From positions 62,001 to 126,000 of the forward strand of contig NZ_SKCH01000006.1 in the NCBI RefSeq assembly GCF_005434945.1: a stretch of 64,000 bases of DNA, in the 5' to 3' direction. The first letter of the stretch is position 1, and the number at the start of each line of letters is the position of its first letter. Under the pieces are notes generated by a model. It was not told where the DNA came from. It did no database searches and saw only the letters and a program-made list of their open reading frames with translations. Both the position numbers and the translations under genes were made by a program. The stretch is from Prescottella subtropica (GTDB lineage: Bacteria; Actinomycetota; Actinomycetes; Mycobacteriales; Mycobacteriaceae). Positions 29,714-37,958 of this stretch are shown here, piece after piece.

Positions 29714-30670
29714 TCAGCCCTTGTGGGCCTTGACGGCCTCGGTCAGCTGCGGGGCGACGTTGAACAGGTCGCCGACGATACCGAAGTCCGCGATCTCGAA
29801 GATCGGGGCCTCTTCGTCCTTGTTGACCGCGACGATGGTCTTCGAGGTCTGCATGCCGGCACGGTGCTGGATGGCACCGGAGATGCCGAGCGCGATGTAC
29901 AGCTGCGGGGAGACCGTCTTACCGGTCTGGCCGACCTGGAACTGGCCCGGGTAGTAGCCCGAGTCGACCGCGGCACGCGAGGCGCCGACAGCGGCACCGA
30001 GCGAGTCGGCGAGCTCCTCGACGACCGAGAACTTGTCGGCCGAACCGACACCGCGGCCACCGGAGACGACGACGGACGCCTCGGTGAGCTCGGGGCGGTC
30101 GCCACCGACGATCGGCTCACGCGAGACGACCTTGACGGCGCTCTCGTCCTGGGCCGGAACCTCGACGACGACCTGCTCGCCGGCCGCGGCCTGCGGGGCG
30201 GCCTCGACGGCACCCGGGCGGACCGAGATGACCGGAACCTCGCCGTTGGCCTTGGCCTCGACGGTGAACGCGCCACCGAAGATCGAGTGGACGACGCTGC
30301 CGTCGGCCTTGATGTCGACGACGTCGGACAGCAGGCCGGAGCCGATGCGGGCCGCCAGACGTCCGGCGACCTCCTTGCCCTCGGTGCCGGCGGCGACGAC
30401 GACGGCGGCGGGGCCGGCGGTCTCGACGAGGTTCTCGAGGACGCCGACCTTGGGGGTCACGAGGTAGCCCTCGATGTCGTCGGACTCGGCGACGTAGATC
30501 TTCGCGGCACCGGCGGCGGCCAGTGCGTCGGCCAGCTTGGCGGCCGTGCCGGCCGGGCCGGTGACGACGGCGGACGGCTCACCGAGCGCGCGGGCTGCGG
30601 TGATGAGCTCGGTGCTGACCTTCTTGAGGGCACCCTCGGCGTGCTCGACGAGCACCAGTACTTCTGCCAT
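29714..30670 (-). CDS. etfA: Electron transfer flavoprotein alpha subunit
   Basis: 318 residues. With EtfB it carries electrons from acyl-CoA and other flavoprotein dehydrogenases to the quinone pool. The C-terminal FAD-binding signature reads [19 protein letters not shown] followed by AIQHRAGM, and the N-terminal half has the AANH-like fold ([10 protein letters not shown]). It follows etfB by 44 bp in the same direction. The pair corresponds to fixB/fixA (Rv3028c-Rv3029c). Neighbouring enoyl-CoA hydratase and acyltransferase genes fit a lipid-metabolism context. Confidence 0.95.
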   Translation of the reverse strand: MAEVLVLVEHAEGALKKVSTELITAARALGEPSAVVTGPAGTAAKLADALAAAGAAKIYVAESDDIEGYLVTPKVGVLENLVETAGPAAVVVAAGTEGKEVAGRLAARIGSGLLSDVVDIKADGSVVHSIFGGAFTVEAKANGEVPVISVRPGAVEAAPQAAAGEQVVVEVPAQDESAVKVVSREPIVGGDRPELTEASVVVSGGRGVGSADKFSVVEELADSLGAAVGASRAAVDSGYYPGQFQVGQTGKTVSPQLYIALGISGAIQHRAGMQTSKTIVAVNKDEEAPIFEIADFGIVGDLFNVAPQLTEAVKAHKG

Positions 30671-30714
30671 TGCTTACTTCTCCCTGTCTTGTCTGCTGGT
30701 ATCGAGGGGCTCGA

Positions 30715-31515
30715 TCAGATGATCTTCTGGCCCACGAGGTACGCGGCGATCTTGGTGCCGCCGTCGCCCTCGTCGGCGATGCGCTCGCCAGCGGTACGGG
30801 GGGGCTTGGGGGTGGACGCGGTGACGGTGGTGCCGGCGTTGGCGACACCCACGGTCTCCGGGTCGACGCCCAGGTCAGCCAGGGTGAGGACCTGAACTTC
30901 CTTCTTCTTCGCAGCCATGATGCCCTTGAAGGACGGGAAGCGCGGCTCGTTGATCTTCTCGGTGACCGAGACGATGGCCGGCAGCGAGGCCTCGAGGCCG
31001 AAGACGCCCTCGTCGGTCTCACGCTCGCCGGTGACCGTGCCGTCGGCGACCGTCAGCTTGCGCAGCTGGGTGAGCTGCGGCAGGCCCAGGTATTCGGCGA
31101 TGATGGCCGGGACGGCGCCGATACGGCCGTCGGTGGCCTCGTTGCCGGCGATGACCAGGTCGGCGGCCTCACCGTTCTCGAAGCTGATCTGGCCGAGTGC
31201 GGCCGCCAGCGTCCAGCCGGTCTGGACCGCGTCGGAGCCGTGCAGCGCCGGATCGTTGACGTGGACGGCCTTGTCGGCACCCATGGACAGCGCCTTGCGG
31301 ATGGCGTCGGTGGCGCGGTCGGGACCGGCGCACAGCACGATCACCTCGCCGCCGTCCTTCTCCTTGATGAGGAGGGCTTCCTCGACGGCGCGCTCGTTGA
31401 TCTCGTCGAGCACTGCGTCTGCGGCCTCACGGTCAAGCGTGAAGTCGCCGTCGGTGAGCTTGCGCTCGGACCACGTATCGGGGACCTGCTTGATCAAAAC
31501 GACGATGTTCGTCAT
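30715..31515 (-). CDS. etfB: Electron transfer flavoprotein beta subunit
   Basis: 266 residues from an ATG at 31515, which has a strong AGGAGG nine bases ahead. It binds AMP and contacts partner dehydrogenases. NIVVLIKQVPDTW at the N-terminus and VIAGNEATDGRIGAVPAIIA in the middle are family signatures; SLPAIVSVTEKINEPRFPS is the recognition-loop region. An upstream start at 31623 would add an unconserved extension across the promoter and is rejected. The upstream region holds two related operator-like palindromes. Confidence 0.95.
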   Translation of the reverse strand: MTNIVVLIKQVPDTWSERKLTDGDFTLDREAADAVLDEINERAVEEALLIKEKDGGEVIVLCAGPDRATDAIRKALSMGADKAVHVNDPALHGSDAVQTGWTLAAALGQISFENGEAADLVIAGNEATDGRIGAVPAIIAEYLGLPQLTQLRKLTVADGTVTGERETDEGVFGLEASLPAIVSVTEKINEPRFPSFKGIMAAKKKEVQVLTLADLGVDPETVGVANAGTTVTASTPKPPRTAGERIADEGDGGTKIAAYLVGQKII

Positions 31516-31584
31516 GGGTCTTCGTCGACCTCCTGTGTGTAGCCGGCTGATGTTCGCGAGACACTCCGCGACGTGTGCCGAGCT

Positions 31585-31595
31585 CTCGTAAGTAA
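31585..31595 (-). promoter_or_regulatory. Partial operator-like site near etfB
   Basis: TTACTTACGAG on the minus strand matches 10 of the first 11 bases of the palindrome at 31640-31653 (TTACTCACGAGTAA). It lies about 52 bp away from that palindrome, between it and the etfB start, and overlaps the probable -10 region. Likely a second, weaker site for the same regulator. Confidence 0.45.
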
Positions 31596-31636
31596 TTTTC
31601 GTCGCACGTTGGCTGTGCGACACGTTACCTCACACT

Positions 31637-31656
31637 AAGTTACTCACGAGTAACTT
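31637..31656. promoter_or_regulatory. TetR-type palindrome between etfB and the methyltransferase gene
   Basis: AAGTTACT-CACG-AGTAACTT: perfect 8-bp arms around a 4-bp spacer. The size and symmetry are typical of TetR-family operators. It lies in the 242-bp divergent region and could control either or both genes. The regulator is not encoded nearby. Confidence 0.6.
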
Positions 31657-31757
31657 TTGTGAAATCCGGTCTCACCATAACCGTCGCCCCCCGCTTCGAT
31701 CGCTGTGATGTGAACCACCTTCACAGGTGTCCGAGAGCGGCCACTAACCTCGCTGAG

Positions 31758-32561
31758 GTGAGCGAATCCACAGTCGGCGAGCCGACCATGTCTTCTGTCG
31801 GCGAGCCGACCGCCCCCACGCTGCCCCTGACCGGCGAGCGGACCGTGCCCGGAATTCCGGAGGAGAACTACTGGTTCCGCCGTCACGAGGTGGTCTACCG
31901 CGATCTGCTCCCCCGCTGCGCCGGGCGCGACGTCCTCGAGGCCGGATCGGGAGAGGGCTACGGCGCCAACATGATTGTCGATGTAGCCGCCGCGGTCACC
32001 GGTCTCGACTACGACATCTCCGCGGTCGAGCACGTCCGCGCGCGCTACCCGCGGGTGGAGATGGTGCACGGCAATCTCGCCGAGCTGCCGCTCACGGACG
32101 GTTCGGTCGACACGGTCGTCAACTTCCAGGTGATCGAGCATCTGTGGGATCAGGGCCAGTTCCTGCGCGAGTGCCACCGGGTGCTGCGCGACGGCGGCGA
32201 ACTGCTGATCAGCACCCCCAACCGGATCACGTTCTCCCCCGGCCGGGACACGCCGCTCAATCCGTTCCACACGCGTGAGCTCAATGCCGCCGAGTTGACC
32301 GAACTGTTGGTCGACGCCGGTTTCCGGGTGGAGCTCATGACGGGCGTCCACCACGGGCCGCGGCTGCGCGAGCTCGACGCCAAGCACGGCGGGTCGTTCA
32401 TCGACGCACAGATCGAACGCGCACTGGCCGGTGAGCCGTGGCCCGAGGACCTGTGCCGCGACGTCGAGGGCATCGGCGTCGACGACTTCGTGCTGCGCGA
32501 GGCCGACATCGACGCGAGCCTCGACCTCGTCGCGATCGCCGTCAAGGATCCCCGGAAGTGA
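31758..32561 (+). CDS. SAM-dependent methyltransferase (Rv3030 / MeT1-like)
   Basis: 267 residues from a GTG at 31758; an ATG at 31788 is an alternative. The class I fold shows LEAGSGEGYGANMI (motif I), TGLDYDISAVEHVRARYP and a strand at VVNFQVIEHLWD. In mycobacteria Rv3030 homologues methylate the early precursor of methylglucose lipopolysaccharide (MGLP). The next two genes, GH57 and GT4, are the matching Rv3031 and Rv3032 partners and the first is coupled by a 4-bp overlap. Two in-frame copies of the VGEPT peptide lie at the N-terminus. The role in MGLP-type polysaccharide is by context. Confidence 0.82.
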   Translation: MSESTVGEPTMSSVGEPTAPTLPLTGERTVPGIPEENYWFRRHEVVYRDLLPRCAGRDVLEAGSGEGYGANMIVDVAAAVTGLDYDISAVEHVRARYPRVEMVHGNLAELPLTDGSVDTVVNFQVIEHLWDQGQFLRECHRVLRDGGELLISTPNRITFSPGRDTPLNPFHTRELNAAELTELLVDAGFRVELMTGVHHGPRLRELDAKHGGSFIDAQIERALAGEPWPEDLCRDVEGIGVDDFVLREADIDASLDLVAIAVKDPRK

Positions 32562-34123
32562 CTGCCGTGAACGGTGTTTCAGGGGGAACGCGGGAGCCCG
32601 GCATGTTCGCTCTGGTGCTGCACTCGCACCTGCCGTGGCTGGCGAACCACGGCAGGTGGCCGGTCGGCGAGGAATGGCTCTACCAGTCGTGGGCCGCAAC
32701 GTATCTGCCGGTGACGTCGGTGCTGCGGCGCCTCGCCGACGAGGGCCGCAGCCGGCTGCTCACTCTCGGCATCACCCCGGTGCTGGCGGCGCAGCTCGAC
32801 GACCCGCACTGCCTCGACGGCATGCACCACTGGCTCGGCAACTGGCAGCTGCGGGCCCACGAGGCGGCGGGGATGCCGTCGGCGTCGCTGCGCGAGCTCG
32901 GTGCGCACGAGCACCGGGCGTCCACGGTCGCGCTCGCGGACTTCGAAACCCGGTGGCGCCACGGTGGTTCCGCGGTTCTTCGGGAGCTGATCGACGCCGA
33001 CGCGTTCGAACTGCTGGGCGGTCCGCTCGCGCACCCGTTCCAGCCGCTGCTCGATCCGCGGCTGCGGGCGTTCTCCCTGTCCGAGGGGCTCGCCGACGCC
33101 CACGCCCGCTGGGGACACACCCCGTCCGGGATCTGGGCGCCCGAATGCGGGTACACGCCCGGCATGGAGACCGGCTACGCCGCGGCGGGCGTCTCGCATT
33201 TCATGGTCGACGGCCCCGCCCTGCGCGGCGACACGTCCCTCGGCCGGCCGGTATGGAACTCGGATGTCGTGGCGTTCGGCCGCGACCTCGAGGTGTCGTA
33301 CCGGGTGTGGTCGCCGAAGGACGGCTATCCGGGGCACGCCGCCTACCGCGACTTCCACACGTACGACCACGACACCGGTCTCAAACCGGCCCGCGTCACG
33401 TCGCGGACGACGCCGTCGGACAAGAAGGCACCCTACGATCCGGCGCTGGCCGCGGCGGCCGTCGACCGGCACGTCGACGATTTCGTCGAGACCGTCCGGC
33501 GTCGGCTGCGCAGCGAATCCGCCCGCATCGGCCGGGACGCCCTCGTGGTGGCGGCGTTCGACACCGAACTGTTCGGGCACTGGTGGTACGAGGGCCCGCA
33601 GTGGCTCGAGAAGGTGCTGCGGGCGCTGCCCGAGGCCGGTATCGAGATCGGCACCCTCGCCGACGCGCGCGCCCGCGGCTACGTCGGCGCACCCGTCGAA
33701 CTGCAGGACTCGTCGTGGGGGTCGGGCAAGGACTGGCGGGTGTGGGCCGGCGATCAGGTGCAGGACCTCGTCCGGCTCAACGCCGAGGTCGTACAGACCG
33801 CACTGGATACGATCGACAAGGACCGCGACGCGCATCCGGGCACCCCGGAACTGCGCAATCGGGTCCACGACCAGATGTTGCGTGAGACGCTGATGGCAGT
33901 CTCGAGCGACTGGGCCTTCATGGTCAGCAAGGATTCGGCCGCGGGATACGCCCGCGACCGGGCCCACAAGCACGCACACGCATTGCGGGAGATCGCCGAC
34001 GCCGTCGCATCCGGACGTGTCGACGCGGCCCACCGGCTCGCCGACGGCTGGAACGCCGCCGACGGACTGTTCGCCGCACTCGACGCGCGGCGACTGCCCG
34101 GCCGCGACACCGCGACCGTCTGA
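32558..34123 (+). CDS. GH57 alpha-glucan branching enzyme-like (Rv3031-like)
   Basis: 521 residues from a GTG at 32558 that overlaps the methyltransferase stop (GTGA). The GH57 catalytic barrel opens with FALVLHSHLPWLANHG. The probable nucleophile is Glu196 (GIWAPECGYTPG) and the acid/base Asp335 (VVAAFDTELFGHWWYEG). A helical C-terminal domain follows. Mycobacterial homologues branch or process alpha-1,4-glucan and belong to the MGLP locus. The GT4 gene follows by 19 bp. Start choice excludes the out-of-frame upstream extension. Confidence 0.87.
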   Translation: MTAVNGVSGGTREPGMFALVLHSHLPWLANHGRWPVGEEWLYQSWAATYLPVTSVLRRLADEGRSRLLTLGITPVLAAQLDDPHCLDGMHHWLGNWQLRAHEAAGMPSASLRELGAHEHRASTVALADFETRWRHGGSAVLRELIDADAFELLGGPLAHPFQPLLDPRLRAFSLSEGLADAHARWGHTPSGIWAPECGYTPGMETGYAAAGVSHFMVDGPALRGDTSLGRPVWNSDVVAFGRDLEVSYRVWSPKDGYPGHAAYRDFHTYDHDTGLKPARVTSRTTPSDKKAPYDPALAAAAVDRHVDDFVETVRRRLRSESARIGRDALVVAAFDTELFGHWWYEGPQWLEKVLRALPEAGIEIGTLADARARGYVGAPVELQDSSWGSGKDWRVWAGDQVQDLVRLNAEVVQTALDTIDKDRDAHPGTPELRNRVHDQMLRETLMAVSSDWAFMVSKDSAAGYARDRAHKHAHALREIADAVASGRVDAAHRLADGWNAADGLFAALDARRLPGRDTATV

Positions 34124-34142
34124 TCCGCTGGGAGCACAAGAG

Positions 34143-35387
34143 ATGAAGATTCTGATCGTGTCGTGGGAGTACCCGCCCGTCGTGGTCGGGGGGCTGGGGC
34201 GGCACGTCCACCATCTCGCGACCGAGCTGGCCGCGGCCGGCCACGAGGTCGTCGTGCTGTCGCGGCGTCCGACGGGCACCGACTCGTCGACGCATCCGAC
34301 GGTCACCGAGATCGCCGACGGTGTGCTGGTGGTCGCGGTCGCCGAGGACGCCCCGCACTTCGTGTTCGGCGAGGACATGCTCGCGTGGACGCTCGCGATG
34401 GGGCACGCGATGGTCCGGGCCGGTGTCGCCCTGTCGAAGGGCGGCATCGGGGACGGCTGGCAGCCCGACGTCGTGCACGCCCACGACTGGCTGGTCGCGC
34501 ATCCGGCGATCGCACTGGCCGAGTTCTACGACGTCCCGCTCGTCTCGACGCTGCACGCGTCGGAGGCCGGACGGCACAGCGGCTGGATCTCCGGGAAGAT
34601 CAACCGTCAGGTGCATTCGGTGGAATGGTGGCTCGCCAACGAATCCGACTCGATCATCACGTGTTCGGCGTCGATGGAAGACGAGGTCACCGCACTGTAC
34701 GGCCCGGAGCTGCCACCGATCACGGTGATCCGCAACGGTATCGACGTCACCACCTGGAACTACCGTCCGCGGGCGCCCCGCTCGGGTCCGGCGACCCTGC
34801 TGTACGTGGGCCGGCTCGAATACGAGAAGGGCATCCAGGACGCCATCGCGGCACTGCCGAAGATCCGCCGCACCCATCCCGGCACGACGCTGGCGATCGC
34901 CGGTGAAGGCACCCAGTTCGAATGGCTGCAGCAGCAGGCCCGCACCCACCGGGTGGCCCGGTCGGTGACGTTCCTCGGCAACCTCGACCACGACGACCTG
35001 CTCGGCTGGCTGCACGGCGCCGACGCGATCGTGCTGCCCAGCCGCTACGAGCCGTTCGGCATCATCGCACTCGAGGCCGCCGCCGCCGGCACCCCGCTCA
35101 TCGCGTCCACCGCCGGCGGTCTCGGCGAGGCCGTCGTCGACGGCGTGACCGGACTGTCCTTCGCGCCGGGCGACGTCGACGGGCTCACCAGCGCGGTCCG
35201 CCGCACCCTCGACGGCCCGGACACCACCCAGACCCGGGCGCAGGCGGCCCGGGACCGGCTCACCGCCGACTTCGACTGGGGCAAGGTCGCCGAGGAGACC
35301 GTGCAGGTGTACGCCGCCGCCAAACGTCGCGTCCGACACCCGTTGTCGCGTCCGACAATTCCGGAACGCCCCCTTCCCGGGAGGTAG
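34143..35387 (+). CDS. GT4 alpha-1,4-glucosyltransferase-like (Rv3032-like)
   Basis: 414 residues from an ATG at 34143. GT-B fold with the N-terminal SWEYPPVVVGGLGRHVHHLA of glycogen-synthase-like enzymes, and the C-terminal GRLEYEKGIQDAI and PSRYEPFGIIALEAAAAGTP donor-site motif (ExFGxxxLEA type). Mycobacterial Rv3032 elongates alpha-1,4-glucan chains for MGLP and contributes to glycogen. Together with the methyltransferase and GH57 genes this forms one rightward operon. It ends at a striking AT-rich hairpin. Confidence 0.87.
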   Translation: MKILIVSWEYPPVVVGGLGRHVHHLATELAAAGHEVVVLSRRPTGTDSSTHPTVTEIADGVLVVAVAEDAPHFVFGEDMLAWTLAMGHAMVRAGVALSKGGIGDGWQPDVVHAHDWLVAHPAIALAEFYDVPLVSTLHASEAGRHSGWISGKINRQVHSVEWWLANESDSIITCSASMEDEVTALYGPELPPITVIRNGIDVTTWNYRPRAPRSGPATLLYVGRLEYEKGIQDAIAALPKIRRTHPGTTLAIAGEGTQFEWLQQQARTHRVARSVTFLGNLDHDDLLGWLHGADAIVLPSRYEPFGIIALEAAAAGTPLIASTAGGLGEAVVDGVTGLSFAPGDVDGLTSAVRRTLDGPDTTQTRAQAARDRLTADFDWGKVAEETVQVYAAAKRRVRHPLSRPTIPERPLPGR

Positions 35388-35392
35388 GCCCT

Positions 35393-35432
35393 GTGCGCCT
35401 TTTTGGTAGTGCCCACTACCAAAAAGGCGCAC
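35393..35432. terminator. 18-bp perfect hairpin with TTTTT/AAAAA core
   Basis: Arms 35393-35410 and 35415-35432 are perfectly complementary with a GCCC loop. The stem carries an internal run of five A:T pairs rather than a trailing U-tract. It lies between the convergent GT4 and acetyltransferase genes, 6 bp past one stop and 7 bp from the other, so it probably terminates both. Confidence 0.75.
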
Positions 35433-35438
35433 GGGGCA

Positions 35439-36182
35439 CTACGTGCCCTTCTTGCGGGCGATGTCCTCGAGCGCGGCGATGTACTTGGCGCGGTCCTCGG
35501 CGCCGGACTCCCAGTCGGCCCGGCGGTTCTTGACGGCCTTGGCCGGGGAGCCGACGGCGATGCTGAAGTCGGGGATCTCGCCCTTGACGACGGCGTGGGC
35601 GCCGAGGACGCAGCCGCGGCCGACGCGGGTGTTGCGCAGGACGGTCACCTTGGCGGCGATCCATGTGTCGGGGCCGATGCGGACCGGACCCTTGACGATG
35701 CCCTGGTCCTTGATCGGGTAGGTGATGTCCTCGGTGCGGTGGTCGAAGTCGCAGATGTAGCACCAGTCGGCGACCAGCGTCGAGGCACCGATCTCGATGT
35801 CGATGTAGGTGTTGACGACGTTGTCCTTGCCGAACACGACCTTGTCGCCGATCCGCAGGGACCCCTCGTGGCAGCGCAGCGCGTTGCCGTCACCGATGTG
35901 CACCCACTTGCCGATCTCCATGCGCGACAGCCCTGGGGTGGAGTGGATTTCGACGTTCTTGCCGAGGAACACCATGCCGCGCGTGATGATGTGCGGGTTG
36001 GCCAGTTTGAACTTGGCCAGACGGTAGTAGCGGACCAGGTACCACGGCGTGTACGCCTTGTTCGCGATCACCCACTTCGCCGACGCCACCGTCAGGAACC
36101 GTGCCTGATCGCTGTCCCGTCGACGGGATCCGCGCCACCTCGAGCGCAACGGTGCGCCCCACATGCTCGTCATGGTCGACAA
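35439..36182 (-). CDS. Left-handed beta-helix acetyltransferase (Rv3034c-like)
   Basis: 247 residues with hexapeptide repeats (IGDKVVFGKDNVVNTYIDIE, then IGPDTWIAAKVTVLRNTRVG), typical of maltose/galactoside O-acetyltransferase-like acyltransferases. The N-terminal about 60 residues are basic and unconserved. Its place next to the MGLP-type genes matches Rv3034c, which has been proposed to acylate that polysaccharide. This is inference from synteny. It is convergent with the GT4 gene. Confidence 0.82.
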   Translation of the reverse strand: MSTMTSMWGAPLRSRWRGSRRRDSDQARFLTVASAKWVIANKAYTPWYLVRYYRLAKFKLANPHIITRGMVFLGKNVEIHSTPGLSRMEIGKWVHIGDGNALRCHEGSLRIGDKVVFGKDNVVNTYIDIEIGASTLVADWCYICDFDHRTEDITYPIKDQGIVKGPVRIGPDTWIAAKVTVLRNTRVGRGCVLGAHAVVKGEIPDFSIAVGSPAKAVKNRRADWESGAEDRAKYIAALEDIARKKGT

Positions 36183-36250
36183 GCCTACGGACCGGCGCTG
36201 TGTGCCCCGTCACGTGGCCCGCGTACCGCCGCGATCGGTGCGGGTGTCCG

Positions 36251-36586
36251 TTATGCGGCGTGACGTCCGACGCTGCCGGAGCCCCACGACTGTGCGCTCC
36301 ACGACCGGTCCGCCCACCGTGGTTCGACGGCGACGTGCCGTCGGCGTGCGCGGCGACGGTGCCGGCGCAACGCCCAGTCGTCGTCGTGCGCAGTGGCATA
36401 CGCGGTGACGGCTCCGACGACGGCCGTGACGACCGCCGCGACGAGCGAGGTCAGGGCGATACCGACCCCCACCGCGATGCCGGCGACCAGGGCCACGGCG
36501 ACGAAGCGGCCGGCGGCCGGTGAGCCCAGCAGATAATCCGTTTCCTGCATCCGCATCGCGGATTCGTTCCCCGTTCCCGACGTCAT
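36251..36586 (-). CDS. Small membrane protein of unknown function
   Basis: 111 residues from an ATG at 36586. After a short N-terminus (QETDYLLGSPAAGRF) there is one long hydrophobic hairpin (about residues 25-60), then a strongly basic tail rich in Arg, His and Trp. No family recognised. A TATCTAAT box lies directly upstream, so translation may be leaderless. GC content at third positions supports coding, but the frame is short and unconserved to my knowledge. It sits between the acetyltransferase and alanine dehydrogenase genes, all leftward. Confidence 0.5.
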   Translation of the reverse strand: MTSGTGNESAMRMQETDYLLGSPAAGRFVAVALVAGIAVGVGIALTSLVAAVVTAVVGAVTAYATAHDDDWALRRHRRRARRRHVAVEPRWADRSWSAQSWGSGSVGRHAA

Positions 36587-36698
36587 GACGCTATTAGATA
36601 CAACTCCGGTCGGCGTGTCGCTGCAGAATATGTAAACGATCGACAACAATTCCGGGACACACCGGGGTGCATCCACGAAATTCGCCCGATTGCCCGAT

Positions 36699-37832
36699 TC
36701 AACCGCGCAGCGCATTCTCGACCGGCACGTACGGCAGCGCGTGCGCGAGCGCGACCGGGGCGTGCGTCACCTGCCCCGACCAGGTATTGAGTCCCATCGC
36801 GAGCGACGGATCCGTCGCCATCGCGTCGCGCCATCCCCGGCCGGCGATTGCCGACACGTACGGCAGCGTGACATTTACCAAAGCATGGGTGGATGTATGG
36901 GGAACAATGCTCGGCATATTGGGGACCGCGTACACGATCGAATGGTGAACCGAAAAAGTCGGATGGTCGTGCGTCGTCGGACGGGACACCTCGAAGCACC
37001 CGCCCTGATCGATCGCGATGTCGACCAGGACACTGCCCTGCGCCATCCGCGACACCTGATCGGACGAGACGAGGTGCGGGGCGCGGGAGCCGTGGACCAG
37101 TACCGCGCCGATCACCAGGTCGGCGTCGGTGAGGGTGGCCTCGAGTTCGGTGCGGGTGGACACCGCCGTCGCGATCCGGGACCCGAACCGGGTGTGCGCC
37201 GCCCGCAACCGGTCGACGTCCCGGTCCAGCACCGCCACCCGGGCACCCATTCCCACGGCGACGGCCGTCGCCTGCGTCCCGGCACTGCCGGCACCGATCA
37301 CGACGACCCGGGCCGGCGGCACCCCCGGCACCCCGCCGAGCAGGATCCCCCGCCCTCGCAGCCCGTCCGGGCCGGCGGTGGCCTGCAACGCGTGCGCGCC
37401 CACCTGGGTGGCGAGCCGGCCGGCGACCTCACTCATCGGCGCGAGCAGCGGCAGCGAGCCGTCGGCCCGCTCGACCGTCTCGTAGGCGACGGCGGTGACC
37501 CCGCTCGACAGCAGGGCCTCGGTGCAGTCCAGGGATGCCGCGAGATGCAGGTACGTGAAGAGCACCTGGCCGCGGCACATCCGCCCGTACTCCGGGGGCA
37601 GCGGCTCCTTCACTTTCACGACGAGGTCCGCCGACGCCCACACGTCGTCCGCCGTGTCGACGATCCGCGCCCCGGCGGCGGCGAAATCCGTGTCCGGGAG
37701 CGACGATCCGTCACCGGCGCCCTTCTCGACGAGTACGTCGTGCCCCTGCGCCCGCAGTTCGGTCACCGCGAGTGGGGTGAGCGCGACCCGCAGTTCGCCG
37801 TTCTTGATCTCCTTCGGTACACCGATGCGCAT
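36699..37832 (-). CDS. ald: Alanine dehydrogenase
   Basis: 377 residues from an ATG at 37832. NAD-dependent L-alanine/pyruvate interconversion. MRIGVPKEIKNGELRVALTP starts the family; the substrate-binding Lys is in LVVKVKEPLPPE, the catalytic His in FTYLHLAAS, and the Rossmann motif is VVIGAGSAGTQATAVA. The C-terminus ends ENALRG. In M. tuberculosis ald lies elsewhere, so here it is an addition to the conserved backbone. The extra 14 residues of a possible upstream GTG are unconserved. Confidence 0.93.
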   Translation of the reverse strand: MRIGVPKEIKNGELRVALTPLAVTELRAQGHDVLVEKGAGDGSSLPDTDFAAAGARIVDTADDVWASADLVVKVKEPLPPEYGRMCRGQVLFTYLHLAASLDCTEALLSSGVTAVAYETVERADGSLPLLAPMSEVAGRLATQVGAHALQATAGPDGLRGRGILLGGVPGVPPARVVVIGAGSAGTQATAVAVGMGARVAVLDRDVDRLRAAHTRFGSRIATAVSTRTELEATLTDADLVIGAVLVHGSRAPHLVSSDQVSRMAQGSVLVDIAIDQGGCFEVSRPTTHDHPTFSVHHSIVYAVPNMPSIVPHTSTHALVNVTLPYVSAIAGRGWRDAMATDPSLAMGLNTWSGQVTHAPVALAHALPYVPVENALRG

Positions 37833-37958
37833 GACGCCTCCTCCACCCGGCCGAGCGTGCTTCGAGCGTCCCACGATTCGACGTCGGGGACGGTCCTCCG
37901 ACGCGAAATCGTGGCCGGGATAGTCTCGTCCGATCGGATTCCGACTCGAGGAGATGTA

